Positions 28,101-37,771 of a DNA stretch of 64,000 bases are shown piece by piece. The stretch comes from Centroberyx gerrardi (lineage: Eukaryota; Chordata; Actinopteri; Beryciformes; Berycidae). Below the pieces are notes generated by a model. It was given only the letters and a program-made list of their open reading frames with translations. It had not been told where the DNA came from and did not search any database. The stretch is taken from positions 16,781,572-16,845,571 of the forward strand of contig NC_136008.1 in assembly GCF_048128805.1 (NCBI RefSeq). Reading direction: 5' to 3'. A program made the translations under genes and the position numbers. Numbering within the stretch: the stretch's first letter is position 1; each line of letters begins with the position of its first letter.

Positions 28101-31100
28101 ATATGGGTGTGGTTTCCATTTTTCAAACATTTTGACCTGACGAAGATCCAAGTAGGATCGAAACGTTGTCACTATTAACCTTTTGTGGCATAGAGCAAGT
28201 GGGCAGGCGTTACAAAACAAAGTTTATGGCCATTTTGGGATCTGATAAAGACAGGCAGCCTATTCAGCTTGGTTCGTTTATAGTGAGGCATTGTGACAGT
28301 TATACATATCTTGGAGCCATCTTCACTGCTGACGGAAATGCCTCAACCTCACTTGCCCTACATGGTTTTTGAGGCTGCTTTCTTGTCAGCTATTTTGTAT
28401 GGGTGTGAGGCTTGGTTAAAAGTGCCTTTAAAGTCTGTTGAAACTCTCTACATGACTGGAGTGAAATCCCTACTTGGGGTGAGGTCTACTACACCTAACC
28501 TAACCTGCCTGTTGGAGGCAGGACTTCCTTCAGTGCAAGCCTTAGTGAGAGAAAAGCAAGCCAGGTTTTTGACCAAGATGAAGCAGCATCATGGCATGCT
28601 TGATGACCCCTGTGGTATGTTCTTGAAAAAATAACTAGAAAAGAGAACCAAGTCATGAACTCACATTTATCTGAGATAATGGAGAAACAAGATCATATTG
28701 AGAGTGACCGTAGGGAGATGATTGAGAAATTACGATCTAAAGAGGGAACAAGATACAAGACCTACCAAGCCATCAACCCAGATATATCCGTCCATCCACT
28801 TTATACCAGCAATACACCGTACACTGAAGACCATTTGAGAATAACACCACCTGAACAACGTGTGTGTTGCTGTAAGACTGGCATACAAAATGAAGAACAC
28901 ATACTCACTCTTTGTGGACACTGATAAAAGAACTTCAGTTATGTTACACGCTTGCCTTGCGCTATTGGAGCACCAGCAAGTTTATATAGACTGAGTGATG
29001 GGATTTTGTGTTGTTAATTGTATTACCATATAATATTTTAACTTATGGGTTTATTGTATATATGATTTTCTGTATATTGTTTGGACCCAAATGTTTTATC
29101 TTTTTGTGTTAATAAAATAACTAACTAATTATGTGGAATAAGAGCACATCCATATTCAGATGTACAGAGGAAAAATAAAGAATGGTGCTGAAGATGTCAC
29201 AAGCAGTGTGTGTACAGTACCTGTGGCAGAAGGCGAAGCTCTCCATGCTGTCTGTGACTAAGTGGGCATGGAGCTGTGGGTCTAGTTCCTTCAACAACGC
29301 CGCCTCTAACTCTAAAAGACATTCAGAGCAGCCCCTTCAGATGCATGTACTGCAGAATCTCATCTGACTTTATTGCAGATTTCTGAATGAACCAATCAAC
29401 CAAATACAAGGTATGAGCAAAAATTGCAGTTTTGAAACAGCATAACATGACTACTGATTGCATGTAGTTAAAGGAGTTTCCTTCCTCAGACATGCAACCA
29501 AATGTATGCAAACTGCAAATTAAACTGCACAGCATATTTGAGAAAGTGTGCATGTGACATGGTTATTACTGTTGTCGCTTGGGGTTCCCACTCCTCAGTT
29601 GAAATACCCCTGCTTTGCCACTAGAGGTCCTGAATGTGAGGTACCTGCCAAAGGTACCTCATATATGCATGGTCATATAAATCTTTGTTTTAGAATTTCA
29701 ATGTATTTCAGTGTTCTGAACATTTAATTTTCACAATCTGTTCTTGAGGGATTCAACTGAATCTACTGGACACATAACCTGTGGGTTCTATTTTTGTATT
29801 CTTGCCATTAAAATAGTGAACAAATCATCGCATTATCACAACATTGCTATGCTGGAAACATAAGCTTATAAACTTTTATTGTTGTTCTAATTCCCAATCC
29901 CACCTATTTTCCTGTGGAGGCCATCAGCCCTGAAGTCCTTGGAGAACTTCTCCATGTAGCAGGAGAAGCTCCAGAAAGTGTCGACCTCAGAGTCCAGAAC
30001 CTCCAGGAAGCGGCTACACAGGTCATTCATCCCCTGGGCATAACTGACCTCTGGGTGATAAAACAAGAGAAACAGCGCAGAGTCAGCGTTTGTAATGAGA
30101 TAACAAACTCAGCCTCTAATGTTGTTTGATCTATTCAGTGTCACTAAAGCTGAGATGGGCAAAATACTCCTGTTGACAAGCTGACTGAACATGCTACGCA
30201 GATAAAGTGCAGATTCAACAGCGTTGAGCAACACATTGCTTTCACAACACAAACGGATATTTGTTCTCCAGAGGACTCTTCCATAATGGAGAAGCTGCTT
30301 GTCTGGCTGCCTAGAGTGCAACGTGAAGTGAAGTGAAAGTAAAATCAAGTAAAAGCAAGAAACAGAAGACAGACAAGAGATATTCTGTACAGGAATAATA
30401 TATGAAGCCCAACATCAACCAAGGTATTTGTATTATATCTGAATGTCACCCTGATTCTTGTTTACCTGGATGAAAAGCAGCATAAGTGATGAGGATATCT
30501 CTCAACACCAAGAGATTGCCCGAACCTTCACCCCTGGAAGCACATTAAGTATTAACATCTCATATTTCTCAAATTGAGCTGGATTAGTTCAACACCTCTG
30601 CAGAAGAAATATGAGTTATTAGATCTGCACAGAATGTAGTGTTGATAAGTCATGCCAGCCATCTGAGCAAGCTTTATCGAAGACATAAAGGGCTGGCTGC
30701 TCGGACATGGATTAGGCCTAGTCCCAAACTAAAAACGTTGTGAAGTCTAGTCCTAGGCTTAAAGCACGTCCGAGCAACCAGCCCAAAGTCTCTTAATCCC
30801 TAAGCAAACAGAAAGTTTGTCACTGCCTTCGCATTTATACAGCAGCAGCAACCCTTCTGTCTGCCAAAACAGCAGACCACGTCCTGCCAAAAGTCTTTTT
30901 GACAACACCAGTTCAGTTTCCGGTTAACAGTTAAACAATTCCGCTAACCTGTAAATAGCTCGCAGTAAAACATTGTCTGATCTTCAGGGGCAAATGACAG
31001 AAATGGATTGCAAAATAAGATTTGCATAATGTTGAGCTTTAAAGCCTTAATCCAGGAGAACAGAACGTTCAGGAAATGGTTTAACTAAACAACGTCCAAG

Positions 31101-34100
31101 GGCTTGTAAGTCCAGGAAGGCAGTAATTCATGCTGCTCCACTCACAAACAAAATCTTGTCACTGTGCTGTGCAATAATGTTTATGGGAGGATTCCATGTT
31201 TCATACAAACATTGAAAAGTTGATGCGGACATAATATTTCATTGTGGGATTTGTTGGTTACTCTTATCACAGTGTTACAAAAACAAATTAAATCTGACTC
31301 TATTTGTTATCCTTGTTTCTGGGTCAGCTGAGGTGAGCAGAAACTGAATGATCACTTTTGGCTGGTTAGGGTTAGGGTTAGGGTCTGGCTGTTTGCTCCC
31401 ACAAACTTTGTGTCAAGGGTCAGCAATCAAATTCCACAGACTATCTGTTGACACATAACTGAAGTTTAATTTACAATAGAAAAAGGCATGATGCTGACTA
31501 GCACTCACAGGTAATAGGTCAGGTCTCTGTTAGTTCGAGGCACATCCTTGTCAATGATTCGTATGGCCTCCTGCAGCTCCTCCAGGTCAAATGTGACCCG
31601 CTCAAACAACACCTGATCACAGGGAGGAGGCACAGAGACAAACATTTTTCACCGCCATTGATTAAATCATCTCAGTGTAACAGCTTTAGCAGAGTCCATA
31701 AAGTTGAATATAACTTTAGACTTGGTTATATATCATATTAGAAATGGAAATAAAGGTTTATAAACTATACTATTGTCTATATATAAATCTATAGTGAGAG
31801 TATGATTAAGGGATGCACATGAAGTATTACTGTCTGAATGCACAAATCTATCAGCTGTTCTTATGTGCTCACACTCTCCAGACTCAAGCACTACACACCT
31901 TAGGTACACAGTTTGTTTAACTCACTTCACTAGGTCCGGGTGTAATTAACTTCAACATACCACAGTGCTCTCACTGCAAACAGCTGACATTGTCTCTCAC
32001 GCCAAACAATGCCAAAGAATGGAATTATAGAGATATGAATAATAGAGTCACAGCTTTACGCTCGGAAAATGAAATAGAAAATGATGAAATAAATGTATTT
32101 TAATTGGTAAAACCTGTGCCTGTAGCTCCAAGAAAGCCAGCCTGTCCCTGAGCTCCTCACTCTGGTGCTGAGCCTGTTGCTGGGCCTGTGCCTGCCTCTG
32201 GTCAAAGTACCTGACTGCTGCCACCAACTCAGCTGGAATGGAGACAGGATTACACAGTCAAAGGATAAACACACACAAGAAAGATGTTTTAAAAAGAGAG
32301 AGAGAACAGGACGATAAAAAAGGAAACAGATGATGGGTATGAGAAAGACAAGAGTGACTTGGTTGACACACTCCAGAACACTTAAGAAATCCTCTGAGAA
32401 AACAGTTTGTGCGTGGTTAGGTCGTTACCATCAGTGCCGTTGAGGCGCATCCGTACAGCTGAAGGAAGGAACTGCTGCCACTTTCTCTTCATGACCTGGT
32501 AACGAACGGCCAGCTGCTCCTGCAGCAGAGGGCGCTCTAAAGCTGTCGAACTGCACGGGTACATGCCAAACAGGAACCGCCACACCAGGCCACGCTCAGA
32601 GGGACACACACCACCTTGACAGGGATTGAAAACCTTGTGATCAACAGTGTTCAATATAATTGACTCTTCGGTGTCTTAAAGCCTTTTCGGTCCAGAGGTC
32701 AGACACACATTGAGCAATTATCATTCAGTCAAACCCATCACCACTAGACCAAAAACAAATCCCCAATGGATCACATGCAAGAATTAGAGTTTCTCAGCTG
32801 AGGAAACTCTGGGTATCAGAGGGTATCGGAGGCGCCATGCCCAATTTGGAAAACAATCACTGATCCCAACCATGGTGAACTTTACCCTGCTTCCTGGGAG
32901 ATTTGACATTTGAGTGCCTTACGTAATGTTTTGCACCATGGGCTCTTAAAGCTTAAGTTAGCATGTTTGTAGGGATGGAATGTGCATGAAGGTTGGAGGG
33001 GCACAGAAAAGGAGGGTGAGTTTCCACATTCCTGCTCAGAAATGATAGATTCAATGTGACGTTTTACCTCAGCGAGAGCCCCTCTGTGTAGCCAGTTTAT
33101 TGTCCTGTGTCTGGTGTGCAGCTGAAATCTTGAGGCTTTCTCAGTGTTTCAGTGTGACAAAAAAGCCAATCAGCATCCCAGCATGTTCTCAGATCTTGGC
33201 CAGGTCTAAGGACTCAGGGTCTGTTTACAACTACTTAATACAACTTAATACAACTATCTCTACAGCAGTGGAGCTGTCAGCGACATTGTACCCACTGTCC
33301 ATCCAACACCCATCCAGTTATCCTCATTTATAAAGTTCTGAGCTAAGCTTCACACACTTCACACAATCTACTTTTTTTTCCCTGAGTGTCTGTGTGATGT
33401 GTTTATTGTTCCCATAACGTGACAGACGAATGCCATTGGTGAATCTTATGATGCTATTTCCTTCTGCTGCTTAGAAACGTTGCCAACTCTATAAATGGTA
33501 TCTGTTGTTTTATCACAACAGTCATGCTGGAATTCTTTGCTTGAGGGGGTCCAGAGTTGAATGTTGGACTTCAGAGAATGGTTTGACTGTGGCTCAGCCA
33601 GTATCCTGAAGCAAAGCATCACTTGACTTCCTCTTGACTTGTGGATGTGAATTGTGCCTTTAAACACATCTGATCTTAAAGTCCTTGTCAAAACATTTTC
33701 TGAACACCAAAAGGCACACATTTTATTTTTCTAGAAACTCTTAGACATTATAAACTGTTTAAGATAAATATATCAGCTTTTCTTAATGAGACAGCTTTGC
33801 CAAATTAAAAATATGTATGAACCTTAGAACAAATATTTAGGAATCACCAACTGTATTCTATCCAGGCTTTTTTTTTTTTGTTCTGAATAATATTAGGCCC
33901 AATCAGTGCCCATTTTGTATGTCAGAGCACATATACAGTTACATTGCTATAAATCCAGCTATGAAACAGCCCACTGTGCATGCCAAGCACTCACAACATG
34001 AGTTTGAGTCTGGCTCTTGACCTGTATAGCAGGCCTAACTCTCTCTCCTGTCTTTCCTGCCATTCTCTACTGTGCTAATGCAGAAATGTATGGAAAAAAT

Positions 34101-34478
34101 AATCTTTAAAACATTAACTTGAGAGGATCAGCAGTGATTAAGATCTGTAAATGGGCATTATGGGATTATTTAAGATTTCTACTTGGATTATGTTGCGGTA
34201 CAAACAGTTTTTTGCATATGGATGAAATTTTGAAACTGTTGATAATCAATTACAAGCTAATTAAAGAGGTTCTATTCATGAAAATCACTTGAACTTGAAT
34301 CTGTAAGGTCCCATCAGCAATGTATCTGCATGCAATCAAATCCCGTGTCAGGAGCAGAGGTGGATAGCAGAGGAAGGAATCTTTAACAAAATTGAGCAAA
34401 AAAATAAATAAAATAAAAATCTAATTAGCTTAATGAAAGACTGATGAACACTATGATATAGATAGATAGATAGATAGT

Positions 34479-34524
<46 letters not shown>

Positions 34525-34777
34525 TTAAATCCCTTTGCAATTAGAGCGACATCCTACCATTTTTGAAAATGTGCATCCTGAGCCTGGACTCGTCGACCCT
34601 CCCCTCAGCGTCCATGACCCCGGGTAAGCTGAGAGGAGCTGTGGACAGAGCAGGACAGCTGACCGCTGCCAGGCTCCTCTGGAGACTGTCCGGTGAACTC
34701 TCCTGTCCTCTCTCCCGTCGCGGAGTCCCGCCACCCTCCATCAATCCTCTATCTGTGCTCTCAATATCCGCGATCAT
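25160..34777 (-). CDS. TBC-domain Rab GTPase-activating protein, 10 coding exons, 462 aa
   Basis: Exons: 34558-34777, 32429-32614, 32114-32232, 31509-31612, 30466-30533, 29904-30050, 29221-29311, 25687-25835, 25429-25570, 25160-25322; 1389 nt including TGA, phases agree throughout. After a Ser/Pro-rich N-terminus (about 65 aa) comes a TBC domain from LVWRFLFGMYPCSST onward. The arginine finger is in IIDKDVPRT, fitting IxxDxxR, and the glutamine finger is in VSYAQGMNDL, so catalysis should be intact. Later blocks are TFWSFSCYMEKF, FCHRWLLLGFQREFEHSDALRLFE and TFELFICATILLENK. A Gln-rich helix (residues about 136-170) is encoded by one small exon. The layout is nearest the GYP7-like TBC1D15/16/17/25 group, but I do not recognise the exact member and give no symbol. 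Such proteins switch off Rab GTPases on membranes. The start at 34777 is the first in-frame ATG; an upstream non-coding exon is possible. Confidence 0.85.
27276..28190 (+). mobile_element. 3' end of a Penelope-like retroelement with inverted terminal arms, nested in the LINE
   Basis: From 27443 a frame reads RYIGIEHIRTPRRGGD and on to LLLQRERFYIFTLQTLTP, stopping at 27589-27591. This matches the C-terminus of Penelope-like proteins after the GIY-YIG domain (RGGD...LLLQRE.WIY.L.TL.P.GLN). Downstream is an AT-rich 3' UTR. The outer parts are inverted copies of each other: 27276-27430 against about 27900-28090, nearly identical apart from about 35 extra bases in the right arm. Inverted terminal copies and a hammerhead motif are known features of Penelope-like elements. 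It is a 5'-truncated copy. Confidence 0.7.
28133..28171 (+). ncRNA. Hammerhead-ribozyme-like motif in the Penelope-like element
   Basis: The order is TGAC, CTGACGA (28137-28143), GATCC/GGATC stem II (28145-28149 with 28155-28159), GAAA (28160-28163), ACGT, then GTCA (28168-28171). CTGANGA and GAAA are the two conserved core strands; TGAC/GTCA can pair as stem I. ACGT is self-complementary, as in Penelope hammerheads thought to act as dimers. One extra A separates the core from stem II, so activity is uncertain. Confidence 0.5.
29312..29903. other. Intron of the TBC-domain gene, no other feature
   Basis: Unique-looking AT-rich sequence between two well-supported exons. Nothing else is recognised. 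Confidence 0.35.
30690..30784. mobile_element. Short palindromic MITE in a TBC-gene intron
   Basis: Starts gggctggctgctcggac and ends gtccgagcaaccagccc, inverted ends of 17 bp with one mismatch around a body of matching half-sites (ttaggcctagtcc / agtcctaggctta). Palindromic elements with these gactagg cores are common in fish and frog genomes. No coding is present. Confidence 0.65.
31365..31384. repeat. Short interstitial TTAGGG repeat
   Basis: Three consecutive TTAGGG units (ggttagggttagggttaggg) in an intron. Too short to imply a fused telomere. Confidence 0.8.
32615..34557. other. First intron of the TBC-domain gene
   Basis: Almost 2 kb between exon 1 and the first TBC exon. Besides a (GATA)n microsatellite at its 5' side (34456-34523) I see no repeat end or conserved coding frame. 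Confidence 0.4.
34456..34523. repeat. (GATA)n microsatellite
   Basis: About 17 gata/taga units with one interruption (tagttaga), close to the exon 1 donor of the TBC-domain gene. Confidence 0.95.
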
Positions 34778-37315
34778 GTCCCGCACAGGTGAGGAAGACC
34801 TTTGGTGCGCTGCAAAGCACTGCTTCCTACTCGGTTTATACAGCCAAAACACACGAATCACCCCTTTACTCCCCCATAAACAACATGCCCATTCCCACGA
34901 GCCATCTCCCTGCGAGCTGCTATACCCGGAGCTGCTGCCCTCCTCCAGACTCGGATCGCTTAAGATCCTCAAACTCCTGAATTTGTCTCAGGAAACTGCT
35001 GTCAGACTGTGGACCCTCTGCAGTCACATGACTGTACCTATAGCGTTTGGCCCACATTCAGGTGGCGTCCGCGGTGTTCGGCCAAACTTTGTATCCCATA
35101 AAACCGTGTTCCCCTAGCGGTGTCGGTAGGCCAGTGTGTTGTTGTTTTGCCACCGCACAAGGAAATCATCGTGGAGGAAATGCGCTTAATAAATGACAAA
35201 CGCAATAGCCTTCCTTGCAGAATCAATGGACACTCGTGGTTTGAGACAATGAGGTCATGGCAACTAAGTTACTGTCGCGAAATGTTTTTTTAAACGTTGT
35301 TTTACTGTTTGAAAACGCCAGCAAGAGGAAAACAAACCACAAAGGCGAATTCACACGCCAGGGGAAATAAGTTTTTAGTGGATACAAAGTTTGGCACAAT
35401 ACGTGTGCAGTCTGAGTTCAGTGCCAAACTTTTCACTGGATTTGAGAGCATTTTACTCCACCTAGTGGTTTTATTCAGTGGCCTAACAGAGATCTTTCCT
35501 AAACCGTTCTCACGTCAGACCTCTAAATAGATTAGACCATGGACCCCCGTTTGGTAACATTGAGTCCCAAGGAACCCATTTGAATATAATAATATAATAT
35601 CTCTATGCTTTGAATCATATAAATCTCTATACTGTAGGTGGGGTGATAATAACCAGGGGGGACCTTATAAATTAGTAATTATTATACATTCTCACATTGT
35701 GCAAAAGTTTTATGAGTGAAATAATAGTGAAACTGTTCCTCATTTTGATGGGGACCCCTGGCAAACCTTCTAGTCCCCCAGAGACAAGAGACAAACAGTG
35801 AAAGGTCCACCTATATATGGCTGTACTTTTACTTGTATCTGCATCTTGTATCTTGCAATCTAGTAGGTTTATAAACTATAGAAGGCAGAATGAAGAACTC
35901 ATTGCACATCATCTCCAAAGCATCTCGGATCACATGTCCTTATGTCATCTTCCCTAGAATTTAATGATAAATACAGATATCAAAAGAGTCATGAGAGAGA
36001 TGCCATGAACAGCGGAAGAAGTGAGAACAATACTAGCTCCTATAATGAGCACACTATAGAAATACGAAATAAATAAATTCTTAATAACGTTTTAGTTGCA
36101 CTGGAATAATTTATGATGTACCACCAAGTATATTACACTCCGATCCTGGATGACACAGCAACTAATGCAGATGTTTCGGCTCACAGCTTCACACAGCTAT
36201 GGGCCGGAAAAGCCGATAGCTTTTATGGAAACATGCAAAACCTATAGATGGAGATAGATAAAAGAGATAATAAACACAGATCATGACAATTAGTAGACTG
36301 AGATATGGCATCACCATTCCCTGTTAAAGCCAAAAGACAAAGTAAGTTGGTCCAATAATACACATTACATTCATTACATGCGCTTGTGGCACAAACATGG
36401 AGCAATTTACAAAAAATAACACATTTCTCACACACAATACAACTATCTGGAGTGATAGGCCGTGCAAAGGATCTGAGGTCATCAAGGAAAATGGAAATTC
36501 AATGGAAATTCAAGGAAATGGCTGGTTGGTTCATTAAAACAGTTGTGTCTCTATATCTCTATCTGTGTGAATTCCTGTTATGCACAATATTATATTTGTA
36601 TCTCTGGTAATGCTTTCTCACTATCTTCACACTTCTGAGCTATTGACTTCTGACAAATATACTGCAGGTGTAACATTGAAACTAAAGTCTGTTTGACCAC
36701 ATATAAGTCAGTCAAGATGCACTTTAACTGTGAATGCTCTCCTCTACACCCAGAGCACTTCCACTGCGTTTTCATTTTTAAATCTCAAAGTTGTAGCCAG
36801 TTGTTTGTATTGTGCAACCAGGACAGTTTTTGTCCTCTTATGAAAGAATGTCAAATCATCATTACTATACACCCTATCCCTTCAGTTTGGATTGTGTATG
36901 CTAGTGTCACACACGCACAGACCATCAGGCATAGTCTCTCCATTTGCCCTCAAAATACTTGGTAAGCACATTGACATAATTTTGACCCACAGAAACTTGT
37001 AGAAACGTTAAGCGTGATCAGTCTTCAGTCTGCAAAAAAAACTCCCTACTTCCTTTTTTTTTATTCATTTACCACTGTTAAGTAACAGGAAACACACCCA
37101 AGAATTTCACACCGACATTTTCAAGATCTAAGGCATGTTGGTAGAGCACATCAAAGCACCATAGCCTCTTCTGTGTCTATCCTTGTGGTGTCCCATTAAG
37201 GCCTTCAACTCCCACAGTGAGTATCCGCTTCATTCTAGAGCTGGATATCGTGGCAGCAGTGAATGGATGACAGGGATCCGTCTGTGGCAACATTATTGTT
37301 AGTGTATTTGTTTGG
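34778..37315. other. Intergenic region between the TBC-domain gene and Siglec-like gene A
   Basis: The left part is the TBC-gene 5' flank, with a pair of imperfect inverted words (tgtggcccacattca / gccaaactttgtatccca and ttagtggatacaaagtttggc) near 35040-35410. About 35535-35790 holds a degraded element with ggaccccc words like the hAT at 3622. No coding frame is supported. Confidence 0.4.
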
Positions 37316-37323
37316 TATAAAAG
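37316..37323 (+). promoter_or_regulatory. Candidate TATA box of Siglec-like gene A
   Basis: TATAAAAG about 450 nt upstream of the gene A start. An intron in the 5' UTR would be needed: a ttaacttcag acceptor directly precedes the ATG at 37772. Inferred from pattern only. Confidence 0.35.
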
Positions 37324-37419
37324 CCAGATTATAGTCAGCTTGACTCCAGACTCCTGTGCAGTATGTAGACTACCAGATATGAAAAGTACTGTTGTAAACT
37401 AACTCGATTCAGTTCGAGT

Positions 37420-37735
37420 CCAAAGACATGCAGGTCCGGTGGATTGAAGACTCTAAATTGCCCATAGGCATGAGTCTGTTTGTGTATTATGGTATATGAT
37501 ATGTAATCTAGTAAAAATTATGTATATGACATAGTATGTGATGTATAGTATGATGTATATGAAGTATGTAACCTACATGACACAGTATAGGATGTATATG
37601 TGTATATGTAGTATGTACTGTATATATATGATGTAGTATGTATATGACATGCACTGTATATGATGCTATTCAAAACCCTTTGAGACATGCTTGTGATAAA
37701 GGGCTATATAAATAAACAAGACTAGACTAGACTTG
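37420..37735. repeat. Retroposon-tail-like and (TATG)-rich sequence
   Basis: gtccaaagacatgcaggt...gactctaaattgccc at 37420-37465 and gagacatgcttgtgataaagggctatataaataaac at 37681-37720 (in pieces) are words seen at the ends of many fish non-LTR retroposons. Between them is a degenerate atgtatatgatgtagtatg minisatellite. Confidence 0.45.
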
Positions 37736-37771
37736 ATTGAACATTTCAGTTTTACGTCTTTTAACTTCAGA

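Larger units (their letters stand above)
25890..29125 (+). mobile_element. Decayed APE-type non-LTR retrotransposon (LINE), interrupted by another element
   Basis: Inside the TBC-gene intron, on the opposite strand. The left part (about 25890-27272) keeps apurinic-endonuclease signatures: VVVGDMNTRCGD near 26430 and a PSDHAPLSIEL box near 26730. It then has a linker-type ORF2 segment (PRWQRILECGDAKMLWRAI). The right part (about 28190-28920) matches the region after the reverse transcriptase active site: SYTYLGAIFTADGNAS, ILYGCEAWLKV, and a Cys-His end RVCCCKTGIQNEEHILTLCGH read as C-x-C...H. The tail ends near ttaataaaataactaac at 29115. The reverse transcriptase core between the parts is absent, several frames are broken, and a Penelope-like end occupies 27276-28190. 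Confidence 0.7.

Noticed and set aside
31365-31384. Ancient telomere fusion
   Set aside because: Only three TTAGGG units in an intron, with no flanking degenerate array.
35535-35790. Second intact hAT copy like 3622-3884
   Set aside because: It shares ggaccccc words, but no matching ends or target duplication could be found, so I only call it degraded repeat sequence.
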